36,574 nt of DNA from Actinomycetota bacterium (GTDB lineage: Bacteria > Actinomycetota > Actinomycetes > Actinomycetales > Microbacteriaceae): positions 1-36,574 of the forward strand of contig JAFDWP010000268.1 of NCBI GenBank assembly GCA_018268435.1. Direction: 5' to 3'. The notes under the pieces are model-generated. The model was not told where the DNA came from. It made no database searches and saw nothing but the letters and a program-made list of their open reading frames with translations. This document shows, one piece after another, positions 7,531 to 17,700 of the stretch. The first letter of the stretch is position 1. Each line of letters begins with the position of its first letter. A program made the translations under genes and the position numbers.

Positions 7531-8137
7531 CCGCGACGCGGAACGCGAGGCGCGTCACCTGCGTCTCGAGGATGTGCAGCCAGGTGATCACCGATCCGAA
7601 GGCCAGGGCCTCGAACGCGGTCAGGCTGATCACCCCGGCGATCAGGGCGGCTATGCCGACGCACAGCACGGCGACGGCCGATGAGGCGACCCGGTCCAGG
7701 GCCCGGGAGAGGCCGCGCAGGTGCAGCCGGTGCAGGAGCAGCAGTCCTGCGGAGGAGGCGAGAGCGCCGTTGGCGGCGCGCTCATGCGCGAACACGTTCA
7801 GGGACAGCGGCAGCACACCGATGAGGACGAGGCTGATGCCGAGCGCCAGGATGAGCAGCGGGACGAGCGTCGCGGGGGCCCTCCACGGCGGGAATCCGGC
7901 GGAACCCGCCCGACCCAGGCCGCGCCGCACGGGCACCGCGGACAGGGCGATCACCGCGCCCGCCAGGACCATCCCGCCGTTGAAGAGGGCGCTGGAGCCG
8001 TCCCTCATCGCCCCGAGCTGGCTGAAGCAGTACAGCCACCAGCCGGGGTCGGCGGTGGTCGCCGCGGCCGCGATGATGCTCGCGCCGAGCACTCCGGCGG
8101 CGGTGAGGACGAGCGGCATGCGCCGGTTCCCGTGCAT
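7406..8137 (-). CDS. DUF998-family membrane protein with an atypical C-terminus
   Basis: The 243-residue product has about six hydrophobic segments and reads like a DUF998 protein: an N-terminal helix (VLTAAGVLGASIIAAAAT), then PGWWLYCFSQLG, SSALFNGGMVLAGAVIAL, a Gly/Leu-rich helix after LVPLLILALGISL, NVFAHERAANGA and C-terminal helices ending near LETQVTRLAFRV. The function of DUF998 is unknown. The last about 40 residues, after RVAAPL, come from the palindrome-rich lower-GC patch and do not look like membrane protein, so the natural 3' end may have been replaced by inserted DNA. Start ATG 8137 is preceded by a weak AGGACGG; a TAGGAT hexamer lies about 110 bases upstream. It is convergent with rsmA. 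Confidence 0.7.
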   Translation of the reverse strand: MHGNRRMPLVLTAAGVLGASIIAAAATTADPGWWLYCFSQLGAMRDGSSALFNGGMVLAGAVIALSAVPVRRGLGRAGSAGFPPWRAPATLVPLLILALGISLVLIGVLPLSLNVFAHERAANGALASSAGLLLLHRLHLRGLSRALDRVASSAVAVLCVGIAALIAGVISLTAFEALAFGSVITWLHILETQVTRLAFRVAAPLTANSQGLSLSPIWGTGLFGVRVKVSAEDAGRVLGTRPT

Positions 8138-8282
8138 GTCCGTCCTGTCGCCCCACGCTCGGGCGAATGCTGTGGCCGGGGAGGGATCCGCACTCGGACG
8201 AGCTCGATCGGACGCGGGCCGAGACCGGTCCGCGGTTGGCCGACCATCCTAGCGGAGGGGTCGCGCACGGGCGCCGCGCCGC

Positions 8283-8288
8283 TAACCT
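8283..8288 (+). promoter_or_regulatory. -10 element of the aldo/keto reductase gene (leaderless)
   Basis: TAACCT ends 6 bases before GTG 8295. The gap GGGAGC is purine-rich, but it is too close to the start codon to act as a normal Shine-Dalgarno sequence. Confidence 0.55.
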
Positions 8289-8294
8289 GGGAGC

Positions 8295-9362
8295 GTGACA
8301 GAGCCGCGATTCCGCCCAGACGTCCTCGACATCCACCGCCCGTACACCGCGGCCGCGGATCGATACGAGGGAGCGCACTTCCGCCAGGTCGGATCCTCCG
8401 GTCTGTACCTGCCCGCGATCTCCCTCGGACTGTGGTGGAACTTCGGGGACAACATCCCGCTCGACGCGCAGCGCACCCTGCTGCGGCATGCGTTCGACCG
8501 CGGCATCACCCACTTCGACCTCGCGAACAACTACGGACCGCCGTACGGCTCCGCGGAGAAGAACTTCGGCCGCATCTTCGCGGAGGACTTCCGTCCGTAC
8601 CGGGATGAGCTGATCATCTCCTCCAAGGCCGGCTGGGACATGTGGCCCGGCCCGTACGGAGACCTGGCCAGCCGCAAGTACATCCTGGCCAGCGCGGAGC
8701 AGTCGCTGACCAGGATGGGCCTCGACTACGTCGACATCTTCTACTCGCACCGGGTGGATCCGGTCACCCCGATCGAGGAGACGATCGGTGCGCTGGACGC
8801 GCTGGTGCGCCAGGGCAAGGCGCTGTACGTCGGCATCTCCTCGTACAGCGCCGAGCGCACCGAGGCGGCCGCCGACGTCGCCCGTGAACTCGGCACCCCG
8901 CTGGTCATCCACCAGCCGTCCTACTCGATCCTGAACCGGTGGGTGGAGGACGGACTCACCGAGACGCTGCGCGAGGAGGGCATGGGCGCGATCGCGTTCA
9001 CGCCGCTCGCCCAGGGGCTGCTCACCGACAAGTACCTCGACGGCGGCACCGCGCAGCGCGCGCAGAAGCGCGGCTCGCTGCCGGACAAGCCACTGAGCGA
9101 CGAGGGCCTCGCGATCCTGCGGGCCCTGAACGATCTGGCCCGGGAGCGCGGTCAGAGCCTTGCCCAGCTGGCGCTGCAGTGGGTGCTGCGGGACGACACG
9201 GTGGCGTCGGCGCTGATCGGCGCCTCCCGTCCGGCGCAGCTCGACGAGAACCTCGCCGCGCTGGATGCTCCGGAGCTCACGGCCGCGGAGATCGCGCGCA
9301 TCGACGCCATCGCGGGCGCCGGACTCGACGTGAACCTGTGGTCGGTCTCCTCGGAGCTGTGA
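8295..9362 (+). CDS. Aldo/keto reductase, YghZ / L-glyceraldehyde-3-phosphate reductase type
   Basis: This is a 355-residue cytosolic NADPH-dependent TIM-barrel reductase. The tetrad of the superfamily is present: Asp75, Tyr80 (FDLANNYGPPYGSAE), Lys111 (SSKAGWDMWPGPYG) and His152 (YSHRVD). The NNYGPPYGSAE and KAGWDMWPGPYGD segments are characteristic of the AKR14/YghZ group, which reduces L-glyceraldehyde 3-phosphate and methylglyoxal-like aldehydes. The cofactor end is represented by ALIGASRPAQLDENL. ispE starts four bases after its stop, so the two are probably one transcript, although no metabolic link beyond triose phosphates feeding the MEP pathway is obvious. Confidence 0.88.
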   Translation: MTEPRFRPDVLDIHRPYTAAADRYEGAHFRQVGSSGLYLPAISLGLWWNFGDNIPLDAQRTLLRHAFDRGITHFDLANNYGPPYGSAEKNFGRIFAEDFRPYRDELIISSKAGWDMWPGPYGDLASRKYILASAEQSLTRMGLDYVDIFYSHRVDPVTPIEETIGALDALVRQGKALYVGISSYSAERTEAAADVARELGTPLVIHQPSYSILNRWVEDGLTETLREEGMGAIAFTPLAQGLLTDKYLDGGTAQRAQKRGSLPDKPLSDEGLAILRALNDLARERGQSLAQLALQWVLRDDTVASALIGASRPAQLDENLAALDAPELTAAEIARIDAIAGAGLDVNLWSVSSEL

Positions 9363-9366
9363 GCCG

Positions 9367-10353
9367 ATGAGCCTCGCGGAGGAGCAGTCGGACGACGAGC
9401 CCGTGCAGCGCGTGCACGTGCGCGCGCCCGGGAAGATCAACCTCTTCCTCGGCGTCGGCGATCTCGACGAGGACGGCTTTCACGAGCTCTCGACCGTGTT
9501 CCAGGCCGTCTCGCTGTACGAGGACCTGGTCGCGACCCCCGCGGACGACTTCACGATCTCGGTGTCCGGTGTGGCGGATCCGTCCACCGTGCCGCGGGAC
9601 GACCGCAACCTGGCGATCCGGGCGGCGAAGGTGCTCGCGGCGGCGACCGGCTACGGCGGCGGCGTGCACCTGGACCTGCGCAAGACGGTCCCGGTCGCGG
9701 GCGGCATGGGTGGCGGCTCCGCGGACGCGGCGGCCGCCCTGGTCGCCTGCAATGCGCTCTGGCGCACGGGTGTGGAGCACAGCCGGCTGCACGAGCTCGC
9801 CGCACGCCTCGGCGCCGACGTGCCCTTCGCCCTGATGGGCGGCACCGCGGTCGGCTCCGGGCGCGGTGACGTGCTCACCCCCGCGCTGTCCCGCGGACGG
9901 TACGAGTGGGTGCTGGTGCTCGACGACGAGGGCCTGTCCACCCCCGCCGTGTACCGCGCGTTCGACCTGGTGAAGGCGGAGGGACGGCGCGACGACGATC
10001 CGGCCGGGCACGCGGAGCGGCAGCAGGATCCGGTGCAGGTGCCGGCGGCGTTCTTCGAGGCGCTGCTCACCGGCGCGGCGGAGGAGCTCGGCCGGAGTCT
10101 GCGCAATCAGCTGCAGGCGGGCTCGTTCCGACTGCGCCCGTCCCTCGCGGAGCTCATCGGCACGATGGTCGGCGATGGCGGCGGACCGGTCGTCGCCGGG
10201 ATCGTGTCGGGATCCGGTCCGACTGTCGCCCTGCTCTGCGCGAGCGCCGAGGCGGCGGACCGTGTGGGCGAGCGACTGCGCGCGCAGGGGCGCACGGCGC
10301 TGCGCGCGCACGGACCGGTGCGCGGCGCGCACGTCGTGGCCGTCGACGACTGA
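9367..10353 (+). CDS. ispE: 4-diphosphocytidyl-2-C-methyl-D-erythritol kinase
   Basis: IspE phosphorylates the 2-hydroxyl of CDP-methylerythritol in the MEP isoprenoid pathway. The 328-residue GHMP kinase shows APGKINLFL near 20-28, the ATP loop PVAGGMGGGSADAAAAL at 109-125, LGADVPFAL and the late motif SGSGPT. The loop around 210-225, with many Asp/Arg/Gln, is longer than in enterobacterial IspE. It lies downstream of the aldo/keto reductase and probably relies on its promoter. The pathway product pool also feeds uppS further along this window. Confidence 0.94.
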   Translation: MSLAEEQSDDEPVQRVHVRAPGKINLFLGVGDLDEDGFHELSTVFQAVSLYEDLVATPADDFTISVSGVADPSTVPRDDRNLAIRAAKVLAAATGYGGGVHLDLRKTVPVAGGMGGGSADAAAALVACNALWRTGVEHSRLHELAARLGADVPFALMGGTAVGSGRGDVLTPALSRGRYEWVLVLDDEGLSTPAVYRAFDLVKAEGRRDDDPAGHAERQQDPVQVPAAFFEALLTGAAEELGRSLRNQLQAGSFRLRPSLAELIGTMVGDGGGPVVAGIVSGSGPTVALLCASAEAADRVGERLRAQGRTALRAHGPVRGAHVVAVDD

Positions 10354-10407
10354 GGCCGGCGTGGACGGCCCCGGCGCGAGCGCTGGTGCGCGTCGGGGGA
10401 GCGGCCC

Positions 10408-10439
10408 CATAATGGGAACATCCATGTGACCGTGCACAT
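10408..10439 (+). promoter_or_regulatory. lacI-type gene promoter with operator
   Basis: A -10-like CATAAT (10408-10413) is followed by the near-palindrome ATGTGACCGTGCACAT (10424-10439), which would cover about +4 to +20. The same design recurs before mmsA, so autorepression is likely. Confidence 0.6.
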
Positions 10440-10453
10440 CGAGGAGGCTCTGC

Positions 10454-11467
10454 ATGTCGACCTCCTCTGAGCGCGCCCGGATGCCCAGCATCCGGGACGT
10501 CGCGCGGCTGGCCGGGGTCTCGCATCAGACCGTCTCGCGCGTGCTGAACGATCACCCCAGCATCCGCCCCGAGACCAAGGAGCGGGTGCTCGACGCGATC
10601 CGCGTGCTGGACTACCGTCCGAACGTCGCGGCGCGGGCGCTCGCCACGAGCCGCTCCAACACCCTGGGCATCCTGTCGGCGACCACGGGCGAGTTCGGGC
10701 CGACCTCGTCCATCGCCGCGATCGAGGACGCGGCGCGCGCGGAGGGCTACTCCGTCAGCACGCTGAACCTGCCCGACACCACGCCCGAGGCGATCGGAGC
10801 CGCCCTGCGCCAGCTCGTGCGGGAGTCCGTCGACGGCATCGTGGTGCTCGCGCCGCAGGTGCGGGTGTTCAACGTGCTGCGCGGCACGGCGGTGTCGGTG
10901 CCGTTCGTCAGCCTGCAGACGGCGTCGGGATCCGACGGCTTCAGCCATTCCGCCGACCAGCTCGCCGGCGCGCGCATGATCACGGAGTACCTGATCCGGC
11001 TCGGCCACAGCGACATCCTGCATCTGGCAGGTCCGCAGGACTGGATCGAGGCCGAGTCGCGCATGCGCGGCTACCTGGACGCGATGCGGGACGCGGATCT
11101 GCCCCCGATCCCTCCGATCCGCGGCGACTGGAGCGCCGACTTCGGCTATTTCGCGGGGCAGGAGCTCGCCCGACGCCGGGACTTCTCCGCCGTGTTCGCG
11201 GCGAATGACCTCATGGCGATCGGTCTGATGCACGGATTCCGGGATGCGGGCCTGCGGGTGCCGATCGATGTCAGCGTGGTCGGCTTCGACGACATCCCGG
11301 TGGCGGCACATGTCGCGCCGCCGCTGACGACGGTGCACCAGGACTTCGCCGAACTCGGCCGTCGCGCCGTGCAGATCCTGCTCGCGCAGCTGCGCGGCGA
11401 GACCGCGCCGGAGTTCGGCCCTGTCGTCCCCGTGCTGTGCGGGCGGGAATCGGCCGCGTCACGGTAG
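10454..11467 (+). CDS. LacI-family transcriptional regulator of the sugar ABC operon
   Basis: The 337-residue protein has an N-terminal LacI helix-turn-helix (PSIRDVARLAGVSHQTVSRVLND, about residues 11-33) followed by the hinge and YRPNVAARALATSRSNTLGI, then a periplasmic-binding-protein-like sensor domain ending in VVGFDDIPVAAHVAPPLTTV. Start ATG 10454 has GAGGAGG 7 bases upstream. The neighbour downstream is the mmsA-mmsB-chvE importer on the same strand, 115 bases away. Identical half-sites ATGTG..CACAT occur at both promoters, so it probably represses itself and the importer until a sugar ligand binds. The ligand cannot be named from sequence. Confidence 0.92.
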   Translation: MSTSSERARMPSIRDVARLAGVSHQTVSRVLNDHPSIRPETKERVLDAIRVLDYRPNVAARALATSRSNTLGILSATTGEFGPTSSIAAIEDAARAEGYSVSTLNLPDTTPEAIGAALRQLVRESVDGIVVLAPQVRVFNVLRGTAVSVPFVSLQTASGSDGFSHSADQLAGARMITEYLIRLGHSDILHLAGPQDWIEAESRMRGYLDAMRDADLPPIPPIRGDWSADFGYFAGQELARRRDFSAVFAANDLMAIGLMHGFRDAGLRVPIDVSVVGFDDIPVAAHVAPPLTTVHQDFAELGRRAVQILLAQLRGETAPEFGPVVPVLCGRESAASR

Positions 11468-11490
11468 GGACACGAAATGGGCGGGGTCAC

Positions 11491-11544
11491 TTGACAGTGC
11501 TCGTCCGAGAGGTGCACGATGTATCCCGATGTGAACGGTCACAT
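11491..11544 (+). promoter_or_regulatory. mmsA operon promoter with LacI operator
   Basis: A perfect TTGACA (11491-11496) is followed, 18 bases later, by CACGAT (11515-11520) as -10 candidate. The palindrome ATGTGAACGGTCACAT (11529-11544; six-base half-sites ATGTGA/TCACAT) then overlaps the expected start region. This placement fits repression by a bound LacI protein. Confidence 0.65.
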
Positions 11545-11582
11545 GGCCGCAACATCATCGGACCTGGTATCGAAGGAGATCC

Positions 11583-13151
11583 GTGAGCGAGACGACATCG
11601 TTGCCCGCCGTGGCGGGACCGATCCTGGAGATGCGGCGCATCACCAAGGAGTTCCCGGGCGTGAAGGCCCTGTCCGACGTGTCGATCACCGTGCGCACCG
11701 GTGAGGTGCACGCCATCTGCGGTGAGAACGGCGCCGGCAAGTCCACCCTGATGAAGGTGCTCTCCGGGGTCTACCCGCACGGCACCTACGAGGGCGAGAT
11801 CCTGCTCTACGGGCAGGAGCAGCGCTTCCGGGACATCGCGGCCAGCGAGCACGCCGGCATCGCGATCATCCACCAGGAGCTCGCGCTGATCCCCGAGCTC
11901 TCCATCACCGAGAACATCTTCCTCGGCAACGAGATCCGCCGCGGCCCGCGCATCGACTGGACCGCGCAGAAGCAGCGCACCGTCGAGCTGCTGGCCCGCG
12001 TCGGCCTGCGCGAGGACCCGGACGTCGCGGTCAAGCACCTCGGCGTCGGCAAGCAGCAGCTCATCGAGATCGCCAAGGCGCTCAACAAGGACGTCCGGCT
12101 GCTCATCCTGGACGAGCCGACCGCCGCGCTGAACGAGAACGACTCGCAGCACCTGCTCGATCTGATCCTGGGCCTGAAGGCCAAGGGCATCACGTCGATC
12201 ATCATCAGCCACAAGCTCAATGAGATCGAGCAGATCGCCGACGAGATCACCATCATCCGCGACGGCCGCACCGTCGAGACGCTCGACGTCGGCCGCGGCG
12301 AGATCAACGAGGACCGCATCATCCGCGGCATGGTCGGTCGCTCCCTGGAGAGCCGCTACCCCGACCGCACCCCCGAGATCGGCGAGGTGTTCTTCGAGGT
12401 CAAGGACTGGTGGGTCCGCCACCCCAGCGTGTCCGAGCGCATGGTCGTGAAGGGGTCCAGCATCGAGGTGCGCCGCGGCGAGGTCGTCGGCATCGCTGGA
12501 CTCATGGGCGCGGGCCGCACCGAGTTCGCGATGAGCATCTTCGGCCGCTCCTACGGTCAGTTCCTCTCCGGCACGGTCATCAAGGACGGCGAGGAGATCA
12601 CCCTGCCCGACGTGAAGAGCGCGATCCGGCACGGTCTCGCGTACGTCAGCGAAGACCGCAAGGTGCTCGGCCTGAACCTCCTCGACACCATCAAGCGGTC
12701 GATCGTCTCGGCGAAGCTGTCCAAGATCGCCCGCAACGGCGTCGTGAACGACATCGAGGAGGCGCAGGTCGCCGAGCGCTATCGCCGCTCGCTGCGGATC
12801 AAGACCCCCACGGTCGAGCAGGGCGTCGGCACCCTCTCCGGCGGCAACCAGCAGAAGGTCGTGCTGGCGAAGTGGATGTTCACGGATCCGGATCTGCTCA
12901 TCCTCGACGAGCCCACGCGCGGCATCGACGTGGGGGCGAAGTACGAGATCTACGGCATCATCAACGAGCTCGCCGCGCAGGGCAAGGGCGTGATCGTGAT
13001 CTCCAGCGAGCTGCCCGAGCTGCTCGGCATGTCCGACCGCATCTACACCGTCTTCGAGGGGCGCGTCACCGACTGCCTCCCCGCATCCGAAGCCACCCCG
13101 GAGGCGCTCATGCGCAGCATGACCTCCCTGACCCAGAAGGCATCCGCATGA
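11583..13151 (+). CDS. mmsA: Multiple-monosaccharide ABC transporter, ATP-binding subunit (MmsA/GguA type)
   Basis: The 522-residue protein contains two fused ABC domains, the arrangement of carbohydrate uptake CUT2 importers. Domain 1 has a standard Walker [10 protein letters not shown] at 47-55, Q-loop [13 protein letters not shown], a signature-like [15 protein letters not shown] and Walker [12 protein letters not shown]. Domain 2 has the degenerate Walker [10 protein letters not shown] usual for this family, signature LSGGNQQKV and Walker [21 protein letters not shown]. It works at the inner face of the membrane with MmsB and ChvE. GTG 11583 follows AAGGAG by five bases. Its stop overlaps the mmsB ATG (ATGA), implying coupled translation. 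Confidence 0.94.
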   Translation: MSETTSLPAVAGPILEMRRITKEFPGVKALSDVSITVRTGEVHAICGENGAGKSTLMKVLSGVYPHGTYEGEILLYGQEQRFRDIAASEHAGIAIIHQELALIPELSITENIFLGNEIRRGPRIDWTAQKQRTVELLARVGLREDPDVAVKHLGVGKQQLIEIAKALNKDVRLLILDEPTAALNENDSQHLLDLILGLKAKGITSIIISHKLNEIEQIADEITIIRDGRTVETLDVGRGEINEDRIIRGMVGRSLESRYPDRTPEIGEVFFEVKDWWVRHPSVSERMVVKGSSIEVRRGEVVGIAGLMGAGRTEFAMSIFGRSYGQFLSGTVIKDGEEITLPDVKSAIRHGLAYVSEDRKVLGLNLLDTIKRSIVSAKLSKIARNGVVNDIEEAQVAERYRRSLRIKTPTVEQGVGTLSGGNQQKVVLAKWMFTDPDLLILDEPTRGIDVGAKYEIYGIINELAAQGKGVIVISSELPELLGMSDRIYTVFEGRVTDCLPASEATPEALMRSMTSLTQKASA

Positions 13152-14479
13152 GCACCACGACCGAAGCGCCGAAGCAGCAGGCCCCGACCCCGTCGGAGAA
13201 GCCCGGCTTCCACTTCCGCGACATCACGAAGATGATGGGGGGCGGGCAGTCCACCGGCCGCCAGTTCGGGATCCTCGGATCCCTCATCGTCATCATCGTC
13301 ATCTTCCAGATCGCGACCGGCGGGCTCACGCTCTCGCCCGGCAACGTGATCAACGTCGTCAGCCAGTACTCCTACATCCTGATCCTCGCGATCGGCATGG
13401 TGATGGTCATCATCATGGGCCACATCGACCTGTCGGTCGGGTCGGTCGCCGCCTTCGTCGGCATCATCGTCGCCCAGTCGATGGCCAACTGGCACTTCCC
13501 CTGGTGGGCGGCGATCCTGCTGGGCCTCGTGCTCGGCGCCCTGGTCGGCGCATGGCAGGGCTTCTGGGTGGCGTTCGTGCGGGTGCCGGCGTTCATCGTG
13601 ACGCTGGCCGGCATGCTGTTCTTCCGCGGCGCGAACCAGTGGTTCGGCCAGTCGACCTCGGTGGCCGTGCCGACCGACTTCCAGTACATCGGCGCCGGGT
13701 ACCTGCCCGAGGTGGGCGGTCCGTTCGACTTCAACGTGCTCACGATGCTGCTCGCGGTGCTCGCCGCGGTCTGGGTGGCGGTCTTCGAGGTGCGGATGCG
13801 GGCCTCGCAGCGCAAGGCGGGCACCGAGACGGCCCCGCTCTGGGTGAGCGTGGTCAAGATCGTCATCCTCGCCGCGATCATCCTCGGAGCCGGCTGGCTG
13901 TTCGCCACCGGCCGCCCCGGCACGAGCTTCCCGATCTCCGGCCTCATCCTGCTCGTGCTCGTGATCGCCTACACGTTCGTCACGAACAGCACCGTGTTCG
14001 GTCGGCACATCTACGCCGTCGGCGGCAACCGGCAGGCCGCGCGCCTGAGCGGCGTGAAGGACCGCTGGACCGACTTCTTCGTGATGATGAACATGTCGGT
14101 GCTCGCCTCGGTCGCCGCCATGATCTACGTCGCCCGCGCCACCGCCTCCGGTCCGCAGGACGGCAACGGGTGGGAGCTCGACGCGATCGCGGCCGTGTTC
14201 ATCGGCGGCGCCGCCGTCTCCGGCGGCATCGGCACGGTGATCGGCTCCATCATCGGTGGTCTGGTCATGGCCTTCCTCAACAACGGCATGGCCCTGCTCG
14301 GCTTCGGCGCCGACGTCGTCTCGATGGTCAAGGGCCTCGTGCTCCTGCTCGCCGTCGCGGTGGACGTCTGGAACAAGCAGCAGGGGCGTCCGTCCATCAC
14401 CGGGCTCATCACGCGCCGGTTCTCCCGTTCGGAAGAGCCGTTCCCCACGTCCGCCTCGACCACCACGAGCGGCACCTAG
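13148..14479 (+). CDS. mmsB: Multiple-monosaccharide ABC transporter, permease subunit (MmsB/GguB type)
   Basis: This 443-residue CUT2 permease has about ten membrane segments. The family signature [15 protein letters not shown] appears in the second or third helix, [14 protein letters not shown] in the middle, and the late segments [20 protein letters not shown] and [18 protein letters not shown] contact the ATPase and form the channel end. A central insertion of about 50 residues ([18 protein letters not shown] and the next helix) distinguishes the GguB/XylH-like group from RbsC. The C-terminus is polar with Ser/Thr-rich residues. ATG 13148 overlaps the mmsA stop. chvE follows after a 76-base gap with a hairpin. 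Confidence 0.93.
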   Translation: MSTTTEAPKQQAPTPSEKPGFHFRDITKMMGGGQSTGRQFGILGSLIVIIVIFQIATGGLTLSPGNVINVVSQYSYILILAIGMVMVIIMGHIDLSVGSVAAFVGIIVAQSMANWHFPWWAAILLGLVLGALVGAWQGFWVAFVRVPAFIVTLAGMLFFRGANQWFGQSTSVAVPTDFQYIGAGYLPEVGGPFDFNVLTMLLAVLAAVWVAVFEVRMRASQRKAGTETAPLWVSVVKIVILAAIILGAGWLFATGRPGTSFPISGLILLVLVIAYTFVTNSTVFGRHIYAVGGNRQAARLSGVKDRWTDFFVMMNMSVLASVAAMIYVARATASGPQDGNGWELDAIAAVFIGGAAVSGGIGTVIGSIIGGLVMAFLNNGMALLGFGADVVSMVKGLVLLLAVAVDVWNKQQGRPSITGLITRRFSRSEEPFPTSASTTTSGT

Positions 14480-14489
14480 AAGAGGTACG

Positions 14490-14507
14490 TGCCGCTCGCG
14501 CGGCACG
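14490..14507 (+). other. Intercistronic hairpin between mmsB and chvE
   Basis: GTGCCGC and GCGGCAC form a perfect 7-bp stem with a TCGC loop, 10 bases after the mmsB stop. There is no T-tract. Such hairpins often protect the binding-protein message and allow its higher expression; that role is inferred. Confidence 0.45.
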
Positions 14508-14555
14508 GTCCTGCATTCACCTGAGATGCACACACCAAGAGAGAAAGAGATCCCA

Positions 14556-15674
14556 ATGAAGAAGATCCTCCTTTCGGCGACAGCGATCGTCGTTGCGGGT
14601 GCCTTCGCCCTGACCGGCTGCTCGTCCGAGCGCGGCGGAACCCCCGCCGCCAGCGGCGACACCGCCGCCAAGGGCTTCGCCGCAGACGCCAAGATCGGTG
14701 TCGCCCTGCCGGACAAGACCAGTGAGAACTGGGTGCTGGCGGGCAAGCTGTTCACGGACGGTCTGACCAAGGCGGGCTTCAAGCCCGACGTGCAGTACGC
14801 GCCGGCCAGCAACACCGTCGCCGAGCAGCAGAACCAGATCCAGGCCATGGTCACCGGCGGTGCGAAGGTCATCATCATCGGTGCGAAGGACGGCAAGCAG
14901 CTGTCCACCCAGGTCAAGGCGGCGCACGACGCCGGCGCGACCGTCATCGCGTACGACCGCCTGATCGAGAACACCGACGCGGTCGACTACTACGTCGCGT
15001 TCGACAACTTCAAGGTCGGCCAGCTGCAGGGCCAGGCCCTGCTCGACGGTCTCGCCAAGCGCGCCGGCCACCCCGCGCCGTACAACATCGAGCTGTTCTC
15101 CGGCTCGGCGGACGACGCCAACTCGGCGGTCTTCTTCAAGGGCGCGATGGACGTGCTCGAGCCGAAGATCAAGGACGGCACGCTGAAGGTCGTCTCGGGT
15201 CAGACCGAGATCACCCAGACCGCGACCGACGGCTGGAAGGCCGAGAACGCGCAGCGCCGCATGGACGCCCTGCTCACGGCGAACTACAGCTCCGCCACGA
15301 TCGACGGCGTGCTGAGCCCGAACGACACCCTCGCCCGCGCCATCATCACCTCGGTGCAGCAGGCCGGCAAGCCCGTCCCGGTGGTCACCGGTCAGGACTC
15401 CGAGGTCGAGTCCGTGAAGTCGATCATGGAGGGCGTGCAGTACTCCACGATCAACAAGGACACGACGCTGCTCGTGGCCCAGGCGATCAAGATGACCCAG
15501 CAGCTGCAGAAGGGTGAGACGGTCGACGTCAACGACACCAAGTCGTACAACAACGGCGTCAAGGTCGTCCCGTCGTACCTGCTCGCGCCGGTCATCGTGA
15601 CCAAGGAGAACGCCGCTGAGGCGTACGCCAACGTCCCGAACCTGCTCGACATCGTGAAGTCCTACACCAAGTAA
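14556..15674 (+). CDS. chvE: Sugar-binding lipoprotein of the ABC importer (ChvE type)
   Basis: The 372-residue product is an extracytoplasmic substrate-binding lipoprotein: KK at the start, a hydrophobic stretch, and lipobox LTGC. The mature part is a type I periplasmic-binding fold, with IGVALPDKTSENWVLAG, QNQIQAMVTGGAKVIIIGA, ATVIAYDRLI, ELFSGSADDANS and DGVLSPNDTLARAII, which match ChvE/MmsE-like monosaccharide binders (glucose, galactose, xylose or arabinose are possible). It delivers sugar to MmsB. Start ATG 14556 has only a weak purine tract (GAGAAAGAGA). A strong terminator follows, closing the operon. Confidence 0.92.
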   Translation: MKKILLSATAIVVAGAFALTGCSSERGGTPAASGDTAAKGFAADAKIGVALPDKTSENWVLAGKLFTDGLTKAGFKPDVQYAPASNTVAEQQNQIQAMVTGGAKVIIIGAKDGKQLSTQVKAAHDAGATVIAYDRLIENTDAVDYYVAFDNFKVGQLQGQALLDGLAKRAGHPAPYNIELFSGSADDANSAVFFKGAMDVLEPKIKDGTLKVVSGQTEITQTATDGWKAENAQRRMDALLTANYSSATIDGVLSPNDTLARAIITSVQQAGKPVPVVTGQDSEVESVKSIMEGVQYSTINKDTTLLVAQAIKMTQQLQKGETVDVNDTKSYNNGVKVVPSYLLAPVIVTKENAAEAYANVPNLLDIVKSYTK

Positions 15675-15686
15675 GGACCCCGATGC

Positions 15687-15719
15687 GAAGGGCCGCGCGG
15701 TCGCACCGCGCGGCCCTTC
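15687..15719 (+). terminator. Intrinsic terminator of the sugar ABC operon
   Basis: A perfect 15-bp inverted repeat (15687-15701 with 15705-15719) with a 3-base loop lies 12 bases after the chvE stop; flanking ATGC/GCAT bases extend the stem with a one-base bulge. T-tract is poor, as is common in high-GC actinobacteria. Confidence 0.8.
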
Positions 15720-15771
15720 CGCATGCCGTCCGACGGGTGCCCCGCCTCTGCGCTCCCGGTGCGGCTCTGAC

Positions 15772-17115
<1,344 letters not shown>

Positions 17116-17146
17116 TCAGCGCATCCGCGGAGGGGAAGGAGGAGTC

Positions 17147-17665
17147 ATGACCGAACGGCGGACTCCTCCTTCCTCGTCTGCGCGGACGGGCGCCGCCGCG
17201 CGTGCCGAGCCGTCCCCTCCGGTCCGCGCCGTCGACGTACGGGGCTGGGTCGGCGGGATCCGGCTCAGCGGGTTCATGGTGATCATGCTCTCCCTCGTCG
17301 TGCTCGGAGCGTGGGTGCTCGTGCCGACGCTCGGCACCTATCTCGACCAGCGGCAGCGGATCGCCGCGCTGGAGCACTCTGTCACCGTCACGCAGAAGCA
17401 GATCGACGATCTCAAGGCCGAACGCGCGCGCTGGAACGACCCCGCGTACATCACGGCGCAGGCGCGGGAGCGGCTGTTCTACGTCCGCCCCGGCGAGGTC
17501 GTCTACCTCGTCGACGACGACATCGCGCCCGCCGCGCAGCCCGTGGAGCAGGCGAAGGTCAGCGACACCGTGCAGGAGAGGTCCTCGGACTGGGCGGGAC
17601 AGCTGCTGCGCAGCGTCACCCAGTCCGGGCTCGCCAAGACCGCGGCCGGTTCCGACGGGCGCTGA
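17147..17665 (+). CDS. ftsB: FtsB/DivIC-type septum formation initiator
   Basis: The 172-residue bitopic protein has a disordered cytoplasmic N-terminus rich in Ser/Pro/Ala, one membrane helix (about residues 42-66, FMVIMLSLVVLGAWVLVP), then an external coiled coil (YLDQRQRIAALEHSVTVTQKQIDDLKAE) and the family core WNDPAYITAQARERLFYV and GEVVYLV. FtsB/DivIC proteins join FtsL and FtsQ/DivIB at the division septum. ATG 17147 is preceded by an unusually strong GGGAAGGAGGAG. It lies 31 bases after eno and probably shares its transcript. Confidence 0.9.
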   Translation: MTERRTPPSSSARTGAAARAEPSPPVRAVDVRGWVGGIRLSGFMVIMLSLVVLGAWVLVPTLGTYLDQRQRIAALEHSVTVTQKQIDDLKAERARWNDPAYITAQARERLFYVRPGEVVYLVDDDIAPAAQPVEQAKVSDTVQERSSDWAGQLLRSVTQSGLAKTAAGSDGR

Positions 17666-17688
17666 GCCGCGCCCCGGGTTCGACCCCG

Positions 17689-17694
17689 TACCCT
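17689..17694 (+). promoter_or_regulatory. -10 element of the DUF501 gene (leaderless)
   Basis: TACCCT ends 6 bases before GTG 17701. The intervening GGAGGG abuts the start codon and so is unlikely to serve as a Shine-Dalgarno sequence. Confidence 0.5.
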
Positions 17695-17700
17695 GGAGGG

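Noticed and set aside
13043..14974. A 643-residue minus-strand open frame opposite mmsB and chvE
   Set aside because: It is Asp/His/Arg-rich low-complexity shadow sequence antisense to two clearly real genes, with no known motif or promoter.
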